NCBI GenBank assembly: GCA_049999765.1
Contig: JBNGIQ010006077.1
Coordinates: 16,897 to 80,896 of the forward strand
Direction: 5' to 3'
Source: Phaeoceros laevis
Lineage: Eukaryota > Anthocerotophyta > Anthocerotopsida > Notothyladales
DNA: 64,000 nucleotides
Of the stretch, positions 9,931 through 21,851 are shown one piece after another (position 1 is the stretch's first letter; each line of letters opens with the position of its first letter). The notes beneath the pieces were generated by a model, which saw only the letters and a list, made by a program, of their open reading frames with translations, was not told the origin of the DNA and made no database searches. The position numbers and the translations under genes were made by a program.

Positions 9931-12900
9931 ACATTCTTGGTGCGATAGCCATGGACATGAGCTCCTGAAAGAGTAGTTTGCAAGCATAAGGGATATGAAC
10001 CTGCACGATGTCGGTCTTGTTCTTACAGCCCCTGCATTCATATGTATTCTTCTTCAGGTTGGCAATGGCGATGAGACCACAGTGTTCACAAACATGTACC
10101 CTGTATGCGTCACTCTGATCAAAGAGTCTCTCCTTAAGAAAATGGGCTGCACCGTGCGCAATCATGCAATCCCTCTCCATCTCCCCAAAGCGGAGACCAC
10201 CATCACGTGATCGCCCTTCAGCAGGCTGACGAGTCAGAATTTGCACTGGACCTCGTCCTCGTGAGTGAATTTTGTCATCCACCATGTGCTTCAGCCGCTG
10301 GTAGTACGTTGGTCCTAAGAAAATCATGGCAGTCAATGGCCGGCCAGTGTGCCCATTGTACATCCGCTCAAATCCTCGCATCTGATAGCCACACTTGTGT
10401 AGCGCTTTGCTGATGTTGTCAACAGTCACATCAGTGAATGGGGTAGCATCTCCTTCCTTCCCCATGTGAGCAGCAACCTTGCCCATAATACACTCAATAA
10501 GCTGCCCGATAGTCATACGCGATGGAATAGCATGCGGATTGACAATGATGTCAGGAGTGATGCCTTCTTGTGTCCATGGCATATCCTCCTGTGTGTAGGT
10601 CATTCCAACCGTTCCTTTTTGACCATGCCTGCTACTGAACTTGTCCCCTATTTGCGGAATCCGAATAGACCGCACTCTGACCTTCACAAATCTCAGCCCA
10701 TCTGCATTAGTTGTGAGCAAGACCTGATCAATCATGCCACTTTCACTATGACGTAAGCATGTGCTCTGATCTCTCTTTGAATACTTCTGAGCTTGTGCTC
10801 CTTGTTCTTCACCCTGTAAAGGAGATGTTTTACCAATAATGACATCCTCACCAGACACTCTTGTGCCTGGAGGTGCCAGCCCATCAAGATCCAGCTTGTC
10901 ATAAGAACCATGGCGCATACCAGTGGTATTATCTCTGTTTGGCCTCTCAAACTCTTCCTTCACCAAAGTCCCTTGCTTCTTCTCTTCATCCCTGTAGGAA
11001 CGGTAAAAGATTGAACGGAAAAAGCCCCGATCCACAGAAGACTGATTCATGATGACAGAGTCTTCTTGATTGTATCCCGAATAACACGCAATAGCAACAA
11101 TAGCATTAATGCCTGCAGGCAACTGCCTGAAATGCAGATGCTCCATAGCCCTGGTGGTAACAAGAGGTTTTTGCGGATAGTACAACACGTATGCCAGGGT
11201 ATCCATCCGCAACTGATAATTGGTGACATAAATGCCCATAGCCTGCTTGCCCATAGCTGACTGGTAGGTGTTCCTTGGACTCTGGTTGTGGTCAGGGAAG
11301 GGGATGATGGAGCCACAAACTCCCAATATCATGGACGGATGGATTTCACAATGCGTGTAAGTATCAGAGTAAGCCTCCTCTGGATTATTTCTTGCATTCA
11401 CAAGATCAGCAATGGTCATGGAAATCATGGTAGTCTCCTCCTCCTCTGTATCCACATACTCAATGAAACCCTTATCCACAAGTACATTCCAACCTCCGGC
11501 TACAGTTTCCCTTTGCTGCAAAGCCCGAATGTCTGCCTTCTTTATGAGCAACCTCTGCTTGTCCACAATAAAGAGGGGCCTACTGCAGCGGCCATAATCA
11601 GTGTACAGCCGGAGCTCCTTGAGCCGAATATCACGCACGACACCAACCTCAGGGTTCACATCAACCTGTCGCCTAAGGGACCTCAGGGTCCTGACAAGCA
11701 GCTCAGGATCCCTGTGAATACCAACCCAGCAACCATTGACGAACACCTTGGTGGAGTTGGGAATCACAGCAGGTGAGATCTCCTCAAACCCTTCCGTACT
11801 CCACTCATCAAGAAACTCCAAGATAGGATTGGCAACTGATCCAACAGTGATATATGCCATCAGTGCCAGGTTCTTCACCAGCCCACAAGCTTGACCTTCT
11901 GGAGTCTCAGCTGGGCACATCATCCCCCAATGCGAGTTATGCAACTGCCTGGGCTTGGCCAGCTTCCCTTCTCGCCCAATAGGAGAGTTCAACCTCCGGA
12001 GGTGAGACAACGTGGAAGCATATGTCAACCGATTCAGCACCTGGGACACACCAGCCCGGACACCTGACGTGTTTGCTTGTCCCCAATTGCCAGTAGCCAA
12101 TGAATATTTCAGGCCACTTGTAATGGTTTTCGCCTTGACAGCATATGCAAGATTTATATCTTTCCCGTTATCAACACACTTCTGCAGGTAGCTGCGGACA
12201 TCCTTGGTCAGCTTCCGGAACAGCATACGGAAAAGACCTCCAAGAAGCGGCCCTGCAAGGTCTAGCCGCTTGTTGCCATAGTGATCTCTGTCATCCTCAG
12301 CCCGACGTCCCAAAGCACAGAGCAGAAGCCTGTGGATGATGTAACCAAAAAAATACGCCTTCTTCGTCTCAAAGAACTCCCCGACCCCCACATGAGGTAG
12401 CATCTCCTTCTGTAAAATCTCTTTCGCGTATTTGATACGCTTTTCCCTGGTCACTCCCACGGTAGAGCCTCTCTTCCCGATGTAATCCAAAGCCACCTGC
12501 TGGTTTTGAATCACGAAAGCTTCTTCCAAGGATGGCCGCAGCAACTCCATCATAGCAGTATCATTGAAGTCATAGCAAATGTGTTCCAAAATGTCTTTGT
12601 CCGCGACAAAGCCCAGAGCCCTAAACACCACAATGATCGGGATCTCTGTCCGGATGTAAGGTAGGGTTGCCCGAATGTACTGTCCAGAAGACCCTCCTTT
12701 AGCACCAGTTCTGGAAAGCATCCGCACAAACATACTGCTAGCAGGTCTGTTCTGATTCTCCGCCATCGATCGCACCTCAGCCACAAAAGCATACTTGTTC
12801 GGCTGTCGCTTTTTGAAAACATAAACATGATTCGTACTCATTTTCTCTTGAGCAATCAGAACCTTTTCACTGCCGTTAATGATGAAATACCCACCCTGAT

Positions 12901-13483
12901 CATAGGGGCATTCTCCCAGCTCTGTCAAATCTTTGTCTGAATTCCCGTGCAAAGTGCAATTCCGCGACCTAAGCATAATCGGCACCTTTCCGATATACAC
13001 CTTGGGCAGCTCCTCCTGCTCTACTTCTTCCTCCCCATCCTCCGCCTTCTTGATAACCTTCTTCACCACATCCATATACAAAGGAGCAGAGTATGTCAGG
13101 TTCCGAAGCCTGGCCGCCTTCGGGAAGAGTGTAGCCGTTTCTCCATCTGACTCCGTCATCATAGGCCTACTGAGGTAAATCTGACCAAAATTGATCTTAT
13201 ACAGCGTTTCGGCCTCAGAATCTGCGTTCTTCCCAGGATTATGCTGTGACTCAGCTCTTATCTCAATATCAGCAGACTCGTCCACAATCTCCTGCATCGT
13301 GTTCAGGATGAACTCATCAAACGAATCCAGCTGCTGGCGAACCAGTCCCTTCTCCTCAAAAAAAGCACTGATGACAGCCCAGGCATCTTCCTGCGTGATC
13401 TCCTCCCGCTCCTCCTCTTCTTCCTCCTCCTCTTCTCCTTCAGCTTCTACCTCATACTCCTCTTCTTCCTCGCCGTTATACAT
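9878..13483 (-). CDS. RPB2: DNA-directed RNA polymerase II second-largest subunit, copy 1, intronless
   Basis: Complete 1201-residue protein read without introns from ATG 13483. It forms half of the Pol II active-site cleft. Family landmarks are NCTLHG and [20 protein letters not shown] in the N-terminal lobe region, [20 protein letters not shown] (fork), [20 protein letters not shown] (active site region), [15 protein letters not shown] (hybrid-binding), [13 protein letters not shown] (anchor), and a Zn ribbon CEHCG...[10 protein letters not shown]. The N-terminus carries an acidic expansion (residues 4-29 almost all E) absent from copy 2. The C-terminus differs ([12 protein letters not shown]). 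The other copy lies in opposite orientation 2.2 kb away. Both look functional, with no stop or frameshift. Arabidopsis RPB2 has many introns, so this form probably arose through a processed intermediate. Confidence 0.98.
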   Translation of the reverse strand: MYNGEEEEEYEVEAEGEEEEEEEEEREEITQEDAWAVISAFFEEKGLVRQQLDSFDEFILNTMQEIVDESADIEIRAESQHNPGKNADSEAETLYKINFGQIYLSRPMMTESDGETATLFPKAARLRNLTYSAPLYMDVVKKVIKKAEDGEEEVEQEELPKVYIGKVPIMLRSRNCTLHGNSDKDLTELGECPYDQGGYFIINGSEKVLIAQEKMSTNHVYVFKKRQPNKYAFVAEVRSMAENQNRPASSMFVRMLSRTGAKGGSSGQYIRATLPYIRTEIPIIVVFRALGFVADKDILEHICYDFNDTAMMELLRPSLEEAFVIQNQQVALDYIGKRGSTVGVTREKRIKYAKEILQKEMLPHVGVGEFFETKKAYFFGYIIHRLLLCALGRRAEDDRDHYGNKRLDLAGPLLGGLFRMLFRKLTKDVRSYLQKCVDNGKDINLAYAVKAKTITSGLKYSLATGNWGQANTSGVRAGVSQVLNRLTYASTLSHLRRLNSPIGREGKLAKPRQLHNSHWGMMCPAETPEGQACGLVKNLALMAYITVGSVANPILEFLDEWSTEGFEEISPAVIPNSTKVFVNGCWVGIHRDPELLVRTLRSLRRQVDVNPEVGVVRDIRLKELRLYTDYGRCSRPLFIVDKQRLLIKKADIRALQQRETVAGGWNVLVDKGFIEYVDTEEEETTMISMTIADLVNARNNPEEAYSDTYTHCEIHPSMILGVCGSIIPFPDHNQSPRNTYQSAMGKQAMGIYVTNYQLRMDTLAYVLYYPQKPLVTTRAMEHLHFRQLPAGINAIVAIACYSGYNQEDSVIMNQSSVDRGFFRSIFYRSYRDEEKKQGTLVKEEFERPNRDNTTGMRHGSYDKLDLDGLAPPGTRVSGEDVIIGKTSPLQGEEQGAQAQKYSKRDQSTCLRHSESGMIDQVLLTTNADGLRFVKVRVRSIRIPQIGDKFSSRHGQKGTVGMTYTQEDMPWTQEGITPDIIVNPHAIPSRMTIGQLIECIMGKVAAHMGKEGDATPFTDVTVDNISKALHKCGYQMRGFERMYNGHTGRPLTAMIFLGPTYYQRLKHMVDDKIHSRGRGPVQILTRQPAEGRSRDGGLRFGEMERDCMIAHGAAHFLKERLFDQSDAYRVHVCEHCGLIAIANLKKNTYECRGCKNKTDIVQVHIPYACKLLFQELMSMAIAPRMFTKEVKSLKEQTKKSAS

Positions 13484-13824
13484 CTTGCCTTCTGGACACA
13501 AACCCTAGCGCTACCAGCGCGAGGCGTGGAATCGTGCGGCGACACCAGCTGATGTGACACAAGATCCTAAGCTACGCACCAAGCTCCGGTGTACGTTACG
13601 GTGAGAAGCCGCAGCTCCAAGTCTCAGCTCCCGAGCTGGGGAGGAGAAGTGGAAATAAGCTACTGTCGGCGTTCGAAGCATATATAGGACTGTGAGGCTC
13701 TAAAGTCCAGGTAGGCAGCCAAACCCTAGGTTTTTGACAGAGAAGATGGCCGCTTCGAAGATTTAGGCTAACAGCAACTGCTTGGAACGGGTGGGATGAG
13801 CAGGGCGTGATCCTAAAGGGCAAC
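13484..13824. promoter_or_regulatory. Bidirectional promoter between RPB2 copy 1 and DNAJC8, with a telo-box-like motif
   Basis: Only 341 bp separate the divergent start codons 13483 (-) and 13825 (+). The interval contains CCAAACCCTAGG near 13720, close to the plant telo-box AAACCCTAA often found upstream of growth and housekeeping genes. It also contains catatatagg near 13679. The position and motif suggest shared, constitutive expression; this is inference. Confidence 0.5.
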
Positions 13825-14568
13825 ATGGTGGATCCCGGGGCTGTGTCTGAGGACGCTCTTCTGCAAGAGTTCTTCGCGGAGGTCAGCGAGGTGGAGCGGG
13901 ACAACGAGGTGGTGCGAGTTTTGAGCTGCTTCAAGCTGAATCCCTTCGAGCACCTGAATCTGTCATTTGAGGCTAGCCCGGAAGACGTCAGGCGGCAATA
14001 CCGCAAGCTTTCCCTGCTTATACATCCCGACAAGTGCAAGCACGCCCAAGCCCAGGAGGCTTTCGCCGCCTTGGCCAGGGCGCAGCAGTTGCTTCTGGAT
14101 CCTCAGGAAAGGGACTATGTGGTGGCGCAGATACGGCTTGCAAGGGACGAATTGCGGGCAGAGAGGAAGAAGCAGCTGAAGCGGGACACAGCCTCCAAGA
14201 TTCGGTCCATGGTAGACGAGGGCAAGACAGAGGCGCAGTTTGAACAGTCGGAAGAGTACAAACAGAGGTGGAAGCAGCGGGTTAGGGAAATATTGACCGA
14301 ACAGGAGTGGCGCCGGAGGAAGATGCAAATGCGGATATCAGAGGAGGAAGGAAGGCTTAAGAAGGAAGAGGAGGAGACAAGGGAGATGTGGAAGAGGAAG
14401 CGGGAGGACCAAGAGAAGTGGGAGGAAACGAGAGAGAATCGGGTCACTAGTTGGAGGGACTTTATGAAGGGAGGCAAGAAGATCAAGACGAAGGAGCTGC
14501 GGCCTCCGAAGTTGAAAACAGAAGATCCGAACAAATCTTATGTGCAACGGCCAGTGAAGAAGGGATGA
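13825..14568 (+). CDS. DNAJC8: DNAJC8/SPF31-like J-domain protein, intronless
   Basis: 247 residues from ATG 13825. The J domain lies early (about residues 35-105): NPFEHLNLSFEASPEDVRRQ, then YRKLSLLIHPDKCKHAQAQE with the HPD tripeptide that stimulates Hsp70. A long charged helix follows (ERKKQLKRDTASKIRSMVDE and an E/K/R-rich region). The C-terminus is basic (KTEDPNKSYVQRPVKKG). This is the layout of DNAJC8, a spliceosome-associated J protein. I prefer ATG 13825 over the in-frame GTG at 13807. It lies between two RPB2 genes and probably shares a promoter with copy 1. Confidence 0.92.
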   Translation: MVDPGAVSEDALLQEFFAEVSEVERDNEVVRVLSCFKLNPFEHLNLSFEASPEDVRRQYRKLSLLIHPDKCKHAQAQEAFAALARAQQLLLDPQERDYVVAQIRLARDELRAERKKQLKRDTASKIRSMVDEGKTEAQFEQSEEYKQRWKQRVREILTEQEWRRRKMQMRISEEEGRLKKEEEETREMWKRKREDQEKWEETRENRVTSWRDFMKGGKKIKTKELRPPKLKTEDPNKSYVQRPVKKG

Positions 14569-15726
14569 ATGGCCCGGAAACCTCCTTGTGTTACAGGATG
14601 GATATCCATGGAGGGACGGCATTGGAATTGCCTCGCTCCCTTAGGTCCTGGTGATTTCCTTACAGCTTTCTTGCTGCCTGCACACGCCAACAGAGCATGT
14701 TGTCGTCAAATCTTTCGCCAGTAGCGACGCAGAATGACTTTTGTTCCGGACATTAGGTTGGGGAAGGCCATAACCAGTGTCCTCTCGTTCAGAGATAGTC
14801 CATCCACGAAGGCTGGAAGGAGATGCTGTATACTTAGATTTACTAGGTTCCAGGCATCCTAGATCGGCCTGCTGCCCAACAAGACGGGAACACTCTTGGG
14901 CAGTTCTTTACAGCCTGTTCCTTTTAGCTCAATAGGGTCCGTCACGTTGTTTCTCAGGCAGGTGCACACCAGAAGAACCAAGGAATATTGTGAAGACGCC
15001 TGCTGTGATTGAGAGCATAGCCCAATGTGCCAGTCTGTCTGCCAGGAGTGTGGGGCCCCTTGGAGAGCTGAATGGAATGCTACCTGCGGCTGAAGTTGAT
15101 GATTTTGCACACAAGTTCACGAAAGGATGTGGTAGGGAGTTTTGACATAAGACTGGGCCTCCTATGTTCATGACTCGTCGCTCTGAGAGTGTTAGGAGAG
15201 GCCTGTTGGTTTTGATATCCCCTAAGGACCACAACTGCAGCGACAAGGGACTTCGGATCTTACCTGCAGTATGTCGAAAGTGACTGGATTCCTTTTCCGG
15301 CAGAGTCCTAGGATCTGAGCATTGGAGAAGCAAGCAGTCGACCTAGTGCTGCACATGGCATGTTATCCTTGTTCTCAGCATGTGGCAGCTGATGTTGGAA
15401 CGAGTTGGAACAAGCATAGAACTGTGTAAGTCGGCCATCGAAAAGAAAATGAGGCCGTCTCTCAATGTATGCACAAGCTTGGACTGGTGTTTCCTATTAT
15501 TTGATGCCACGCGTGGCACACGATTGCTGTTAGTGTGGTTTCCACGTGCTGAGGTGCCGCCTCGGGCATTCAGGCGAGGTTTCAATGAAACGACGAGGTT
15601 TTACTTTTGCTTAGGACAGGGAAAGAAATGTCCCAACGATAGGAAGATGGGGTGCCTTGAACGAATTCTTGGAGGCTTCAAGAAGTTGCAGATGACAGGG
15701 GAGCTTGCAATTTGGAGTGGAGCAAG
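14569..15726. other. 3' flank of DNAJC8 and 5' region of RPB2 copy 2
   Basis: 1.16 kb without a supported gene. It should hold the RPB2 copy 2 promoter and 5' UTR, possibly with a 5' UTR intron. A plus-strand frame at 15380-15700 runs out of frame into the RPB2 start and shows no family features. Confidence 0.45.
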
Positions 15727-18700
15727 ATGTACGCGGGTGAGGAAGAAGACGATGAGGAGATCACGCAGGAGGATGCTTGGGCGATCATCAGCGCCTTCTT
15801 CGAGGAGAAGGGGCTCGTGCGCCAGCAGCTGGACTCCTTCGACGAGTTCATCCTCAACACGATGCAAGAGATCGTGGACGAATCAGCGGACATCGAAATC
15901 CGCTTGGAACCGCAGCACAATCCGGGGAGGCCCTCGGAGACTGACCAGGCAGAGACGCTGTACAAGATCAACTTCGGCCAGATCTACCTCAGCCGGCCGA
16001 TGATGACAGAGTCGGACGGTGAGACCGCCACTCTTTTTCCCAAGGCCGCCCGATTGCGCAACTTGACATATTCGGCCCCCCTCTACATGGATGTGGTGAA
16101 GAAGGTGATCAGGAGAGGAGAGGACAGCGAGGACGAGGTGGAGCAGGAGGAGCTCCCCAAGGTCTACATAGGGAAGGTCCCGATCATGCTCAGATCACGC
16201 AACTGCACCCTGCATGGGATATCAGACAAGGACCTTACGGAGCTCGGGGAGTGCCCCTATGACCAGGGAGGCTACTTCATCATCAATGGCAGCGAGAAGG
16301 TCCTGATAGCGCAGGAGAAGATGAGCACCAACCACGTCTATGTCTTCAAGAAACGGCAGCCCAACAAGTATGCTTTTGTAGCCGAGGTGCGGTCCATGGC
16401 GGAGAATCAGAATCGACCAGCTAGCACCATGTTTGTGAGGATGCTGTCCAGGGCGGGAGCAAAGGGTGGTTCTTCTGGGCAGTACATTCGAGCCACCTTG
16501 CCGTACATTCGGACAGAAATTCCGATCATCGTCGTTTTCAGAGCGCTGGGTTATGTGGCAGATAAAGACATTCTGGAGCACATCTGTTACGACTTCAATG
16601 ACACGGCGATGATGGAGTTGCTGCGGCCATCTCTGGAGGAGGCGTTTGTGATTCAAAATCAGCAAGTAGCTTTGGATTACATAGGGAAGCGAGGCTCTAC
16701 AGTTGGAGTGACGAGGGAGAAGCGGATCAAGTACGCCAGGGAGATTTTGCAAAAGGAAATGCTACCGCACGTTGGTGTGGGTGAGTTCTTTGAGACCAAG
16801 AAAGCATACTTCTTCGGCTACATTATTCACAGGCTCCTACTCTGTGCCTTGGGACGTCGAGCTGAGGACGACAGAGATCACTACGGCAACAAGCGGCTGG
16901 ACCTTGCCGGGCCGCTGCTGGGGGCCTTGTTCCGCATGTTGTTTCGCAAGTTGACCAAGGATGTGAGGATCTACCTGCAGAAGTGTGTGGATGATGGTAA
17001 GGATGTCAATCTTGCATATGCTGTGAAAGCCAAGACCATAACAAGTGCATTGAAGTACTCTTTGGCCACTGGCAACTGGGGGCAGGCAAACACAGCAGGG
17101 GTGAGAGCTGGCGTGTCTCAGGTCTTGAATCGGCTCACCTATGCATCCACTTTGTCTCACCTGCGGAGGTTGAATTCCCCTATTGGCAGGGAAGGGAAAC
17201 TTGCGAAACCCAGGCAGTTGCACAACTCCCACTGGGGAATGATGTGCCCCGCTGAGACGCCAGAAGGGCAGGCTTGTGGTCTGGTAAAGAACTTGGCCCT
17301 CATGGCTTACATCACGGTGGGATCGGTGGCCAACCCCATTCTGGAGTTTCTGGACGAGTGGAGTACTGAAGGGTTTGAGGAGATTTCACCTGCAGTCATT
17401 CCCAACTCCACCAAGGTCTTCGTGAATGGTTGCTGGGTTGGGATTCATCGGGATCCTGAGCTGCTTGTGAGGACTCTGAGGTCGCTCAGGAGGCAAGTTG
17501 ATGTCAACCCGGAAGTTGGTGTTGTGCGTGATATCCGTCTCAAGGAGCTACGCTTGTACACGGATTATGGTCGCTGTAGTCGCCCGCTGTTCATAGTTGA
17601 ACAGCAGCGGCTGCTGATCAAGAAGTCTGACATGCGAGCACTGCAGCAAAGGGAGTCAGTCACAGGCGGATGGAATGTCCTGGTGGACAAAGGGTTCTTT
17701 GAATATATTGACACGGAAGAGGAGGAAACAACCATGATTTCCATGACCATCGCTGACTTGGTGAATGCCAGAAACAATCCTGATGAGGCTTATTCTGACA
17801 TCTACACCCACTGCGAGATCCACCCATCCATGATCCTGGGTGTTTGTGCATCCATCATCCCATTTCCTGATCACAATCAGAGCCCCAGAAATACCTACCA
17901 GTCAGCCATGGGAAAGCAAGCTATGGGAATCTACGTCACAAACTACCAGCTTCGGATGGATACACTCGCTTATGTGCTGTACTACCCTCAGAAGCCGCTT
18001 GTCACCACGAGGGCAATGGAACATTTGCATTTCAGGCACCTTCCAGCAGGCATCAATGCTATTGTGGCAATCTCTTGCTACTCTGGGTACAATCAGGAAG
18101 ACTCTGTCATCATGAACCAGTCTTCCATCGATCGTGGTTTCTTTCGCTCAATCTTCTACCGGTCCTACAGGGATGAAGAGAAGAAGCAGGGCATGCTGGT
18201 GAAGGAGGAGTTTGAGAGGCCTAACCGGGAAACCACCACTGGCATGCGTCATGGCTCGTATGACAAGCTGGATCTTGATGGGCTGGCTCCTCCGGGCACT
18301 AGGGTATCTGGTGAGGATGTGATCATAGGCAAGACTTCTCCTTTGCAGGGAGAAGAAACTGGGGATCAGTCCCAGAGGTACTCCAAACGAGACCAGAGCA
18401 CATGTCTCCGCCATAGTGAGAGTGGCATGATTGACCAGGTCCTGCTCACCACAAACGCTGATGGGCTGAGGTTTGTCAAGGTCAGAGTGCGGTCCATTCG
18501 GATACCTCAGATTGGGGACAAGTTCAGCAGCCGGCATGGGCAGAAGGGCACTGTTGGCATGAGCTACACGCAAGAGGACATGCCATGGACCCAAGAAGGT
18601 ATCACCCCGGACATCATTGTCAACCCTCATGCTATTCCCTCTCGGATGACCATTGGACAGCTGATTGAATGCATCATGGGGAAGGTTGCGGCCCACATGG

Positions 18701-19287
18701 GCAAAGAAGGAGATGCCACACCTTTCACGGACGTTACTGTGGACAACATCAGTAGAGCACTCAACAGGTGTGGCTACCAAATGAGAGGATTTGAGAGGAT
18801 GTGTAACGGGCACACGGGACGACCTTTAAGTGCGATGATCTTCATAGGACCTACATACTATCAGAGGTTGAAACACATGGTGGACGACAAAATTCATTCC
18901 AGAGGTCGCGGGCCTGTGCAGATTTTGACCAGGCAACCTGCTGAAGGAAGGTCACGAGATGGAGGCTTGAGGTTTGGGGAGATGGAGAGGGACTGCATGA
19001 TAGCACATGGAGCTGCACATTTTCTCAAGGAGCGGCTGTTTGATCAGAGTGATGCTTACAGAGTACATGTCTGTGAGCATTGCGGGCTCATCGCCATCGC
19101 CAACTTGAAGAAGAACACCTACGAATGCCGAGGATGTAAGAACAAAACAGATATTGTTCAAGTCCACGTTCCGTACGCCTGTAAGCTCCTCTTCCAGGAG
19201 CTGATGTCCATGGCAATAGCCCCGAGGATGTACACAAGGGAAGTTAAAGCTGTCAAAATGGAGCAGGCAAAAAGATTTGCAACTTAA
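15727..19287 (+). CDS. RPB2: DNA-directed RNA polymerase II second-largest subunit, copy 2, intronless
   Basis: Complete 1186-residue RPB2 from ATG 15727, again without introns. By eye it is nearly identical to copy 1 in protein sequence through the lobe, fork, hybrid-binding, anchor and Zn-ribbon regions. Differences concentrate in the N-terminus ([18 protein letters not shown], lacking the long E tract), a short linker ([14 protein letters not shown] against [14 protein letters not shown]), and the tail ([16 protein letters not shown]). Synonymous positions differ widely, with more G/C-ending codons in the first third here. That argues for an old duplication under strong purifying selection, not a recent copy or assembly error. 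Both genes could supply Pol II; which is used where cannot be told from sequence. Confidence 0.98.
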   Translation: MYAGEEEDDEEITQEDAWAIISAFFEEKGLVRQQLDSFDEFILNTMQEIVDESADIEIRLEPQHNPGRPSETDQAETLYKINFGQIYLSRPMMTESDGETATLFPKAARLRNLTYSAPLYMDVVKKVIRRGEDSEDEVEQEELPKVYIGKVPIMLRSRNCTLHGISDKDLTELGECPYDQGGYFIINGSEKVLIAQEKMSTNHVYVFKKRQPNKYAFVAEVRSMAENQNRPASTMFVRMLSRAGAKGGSSGQYIRATLPYIRTEIPIIVVFRALGYVADKDILEHICYDFNDTAMMELLRPSLEEAFVIQNQQVALDYIGKRGSTVGVTREKRIKYAREILQKEMLPHVGVGEFFETKKAYFFGYIIHRLLLCALGRRAEDDRDHYGNKRLDLAGPLLGALFRMLFRKLTKDVRIYLQKCVDDGKDVNLAYAVKAKTITSALKYSLATGNWGQANTAGVRAGVSQVLNRLTYASTLSHLRRLNSPIGREGKLAKPRQLHNSHWGMMCPAETPEGQACGLVKNLALMAYITVGSVANPILEFLDEWSTEGFEEISPAVIPNSTKVFVNGCWVGIHRDPELLVRTLRSLRRQVDVNPEVGVVRDIRLKELRLYTDYGRCSRPLFIVEQQRLLIKKSDMRALQQRESVTGGWNVLVDKGFFEYIDTEEEETTMISMTIADLVNARNNPDEAYSDIYTHCEIHPSMILGVCASIIPFPDHNQSPRNTYQSAMGKQAMGIYVTNYQLRMDTLAYVLYYPQKPLVTTRAMEHLHFRHLPAGINAIVAISCYSGYNQEDSVIMNQSSIDRGFFRSIFYRSYRDEEKKQGMLVKEEFERPNRETTTGMRHGSYDKLDLDGLAPPGTRVSGEDVIIGKTSPLQGEETGDQSQRYSKRDQSTCLRHSESGMIDQVLLTTNADGLRFVKVRVRSIRIPQIGDKFSSRHGQKGTVGMSYTQEDMPWTQEGITPDIIVNPHAIPSRMTIGQLIECIMGKVAAHMGKEGDATPFTDVTVDNISRALNRCGYQMRGFERMCNGHTGRPLSAMIFIGPTYYQRLKHMVDDKIHSRGRGPVQILTRQPAEGRSRDGGLRFGEMERDCMIAHGAAHFLKERLFDQSDAYRVHVCEHCGLIAIANLKKNTYECRGCKNKTDIVQVHVPYACKLLFQELMSMAIAPRMYTREVKAVKMEQAKRFAT

Positions 19288-20782
19288 AAAAATGATGGAT
19301 GGTGATGGTAGTGAACATTGGCGAAATAGAAAGGCTGGAACTCGTACCATGTAGAACTTATTCATTGATCAGCCCTCGAAAAATTGCCAATCCGCTCCAA
19401 AACGACTTAGCCTAGAGTCCTCCAACAAATCAAAGATCAGACCTACCCAAAGGCAAAGAATAGGACGGTCACCTGTAATTTACTAAGCTGAAAGCTGTGC
19501 AAGTCCTAGACTTCAGCATGACTACAATCGATTCTGTCAAGGGACAAATAGTCTGGCGCAATTCAACCTTGGAATGGATACCTCAAGGCCTAGATAAAAA
19601 ACTGAGCAGATAGCGGTGAATGGTGGCCTAAGATGGTTTGACTACTTATCATCTTTTGAAACCCAAAGAGCTGCACTCAAACCTTCATAAGGATCAAGGA
19701 CAAAAGAACTCATCAAAAGTAGAGGCCTCTACCCTGTGCACCACTTGCAGACAACAAGAACTAAAGCTGCCGAAAGAGAGGTGATGAGGAAGCATACTTG
19801 CGTCATATGGACTACTATGTCAGCTCAATGACATTGTTGTTTCCCAAATGGTTGACTGTGGAAGGTATTGACAAGGGCTGATTATCTTATTGCTTTGGTA
19901 TAATATTGCATTTTAACAAGCTTACAAGGTTCCTAACTTCCTGGAGTCATAATGGGATAAGACACCTGCTATTAAGGTGATTATGGTGTTCAACTAGAAT
20001 CACATACATTGAGAAGGGCTGATTATCCTATTGCTTTGGTATAATATCGCATTTTAACAAGCTTACAACGTTCATGGAGTAATAATGGGATAAACAACTA
20101 AAATGGAGTCATAATGGGATAAGACACCTGCTATTAAGGTGATTATGGTGTTTAACTAGAATCACATACATTGAGAAGGGCTGATTATCCTATTGCTTTG
20201 GTACAATATCGCATTTTAATAAGCTTACAACGTTCATGGAGTAATAATGGGATAAAACAACTAAAACAGATGCATTGAGAGAGCGGAGAGATGCATGTTG
20301 AGCCTTGGAATGTAGCACAAACTGATAAAGATGCCTAGTGCCCAGTAATGAGAGAATCACTACATGTGTCCATTAATAGGTAGCGTACTTTCTTTGCAAA
20401 GCTTTGGATTCCAATACAGCTATTAACCTTCAATGACCCCACCACTAGATGCTGAAATCATTGTTGCCCTCAATCTGCTTCTCCTCTGAGTCATCGATCG
20501 TTAAGTTGACCAGGTCTGGACTTCATCCAATTGCAGAGAGTACCTCCGGAAGAGGAGGCAGCAGGATGTGCATGGGATTTGTCCAAAGCCAGTCGAGATC
20601 ATCAGTTTTAAAGACACGCATCGATATCACAACATTGAAATGTATTGTTCACTGCAGCTTGCAGACCAAGCATTCCCAAGCATTTGAAGGAGTGTAATGC
20701 TTTTCAGGAACTCTTTATCCTTCACTATGTATGTTCCTTGCAGCCTGGGATCATACTTCAAGTTATGTGCTGAATTGTGAAA
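19288..20782. other. Intergenic, AT-rich, repeat-bearing
   Basis: Beyond the 3' end of RPB2 copy 2 this stretch holds the three-copy repeat described separately and no supported reading frame. The first part (19288-19870) has no recognisable feature. Confidence 0.5.
19873..20262. repeat. Three tandem copies of a 141-162 bp AT-rich unit
   Basis: AAGGGCTGATTATC recurs at 19873, 20014 and 20176, followed each time by a similar sequence (TTGCTTTGGTATAATAT, GCATTTTAACAAGCTTACAA, TAATGGGATAA). The first spacing is 141 bp and the second 162 bp; the extra bases come from a partial internal duplication around 20080-20110. Copies 2 and 3 are closest. No coding potential seen. Confidence 0.9.
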
Positions 20783-21753
20783 CTAATTTCCACGATCCTC
20801 TAAGTTACTAAATCTGGTCAGGACCTCCAATGTACAACCGCCTTCGCAGGGCACAGCATGCTCAGCAACCACCTTGCCCTTGCCGCAGTTTTCTATCAGA
20901 ATGCCCGCAAATGCATCCTTGGCCTGCACTCACCCCCCAATGGTATATATGAGTCATGCTGCATGCTTCAAGTGCTACACTTTAGCTATAGAGGTCTACT
21001 ACCTAGCTTATTAGCCTAGCTACATGATGCATTGCCATCCATATCCCAACAAACAAGGCTCCATAAAATGAATGGTGCTTGCTGCAGCCTATAGGCCAAG
21101 GGAGGACATACTTTTTGTGTGCTCAAGCGGCCTTTGAACTTGGCATAGAGGTCAAGGGCCGTCATACGGCTGGCGCTGCCACTCTCTCGTACCCACTCCT
21201 TCATTTCTTCAAAAATAGCAACGGCAGCATCCTCAGGAGAGTTGCCTCCACCAGCTGCACAGCTTTTAGTACCACCTTGGGCTATACCTCTTGCCGCCTA
21301 CGACCGTAACAAGAACGAACAAGTGGTCTCCAGGACCTCAGGGCTATCTAGCTAGCTAGTGAAATTTGGAAAGTAGACGCGTGGCAAGCAGGCAACAAAG
21401 CATCTCTTCACTCCAGTATTTGCATGGCAACACACGTATGTAGCCACACTAGTACTAGTACTATAGCTAGCTAGATGACAATAGAAAACAGCTATTGTAG
21501 CATGATAAACATACACCAAAGTCCCTTGCACATGACATTGGACAAGACGAGGTTATAAGACTACCTTCTTTTTTGCCCCCGCATCCACACCTGGTTTGCC
21601 CTCCTCCTTCTTTCCTTTGCTGGCATAGTAGTAGTAGTAGGGGGTGAACACGCCAACGACTCCACACAAGGCATGTGCAGTTGAACCACAGGCTACGGTT
21701 GCCCTAACCTTTGACACCTTTGCTTTACTAGAGCCTTGTGCTGCTGGCTCCAT
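20783..21753 (-). CDS. Three-exon gene of unknown family, about 171 residues
   Basis: Three minus-strand segments join in phase 0 through GT-AG introns: 21753-21565, 21297-21112 and 20923-20783, stop TAG. Segment 1 (MEPAAQGSSKAKVSKVRATV...) has a small hydrophobic patch (ALCGVVGVFTPYYYYYASKG) with five tyrosines, then a Lys/Gly-rich end. Segment 2 is helical (SPEDAAVAIFEEMKEWVRES, then RMTALDLYAKFKGRLSTQK). Segment 3 contains AFAGILIENCGKGKVVAEHA and ends TLEVLTRFSNLEDRGN. An upstream in-frame ATG at 21843 would add 30 residues. I recognise no family. The evidence is three matched splice junctions and protein-like composition. It may be a lineage-restricted gene. Confidence 0.5.
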
Positions 21754-21851
21754 GTTCTTGGAGCCGTAATGTGTCTTGCATGGAGACTGTCCAAGCGAGA
21801 GGACAATCTCCTCCTCACCTCCTAGGTCAGCCTGGGACAACATTCAGCACC

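Noticed and set aside
9995-11776. Several plus-strand open frames opposite RPB2 copy 1
   Set aside because: They are antisense shadows of a strongly conserved coding sequence and show no family features of their own.
15380-16003. Long plus-strand frame across the RPB2 copy 2 start
   Set aside because: It runs in a different frame from RPB2 and turns into low-complexity S/R/T sequence over the conserved exon.
16222-16752. 176-codon minus-strand open frame inside RPB2 copy 2
   Set aside because: It lies entirely within a highly conserved exon on the other strand, and its translation is low in protein-like order.
21626-21642. Short TAG trinucleotide run as an independent microsatellite
   Set aside because: It is only about five units long and, on the minus strand, reads as Tyr codons within the proposed three-exon gene.
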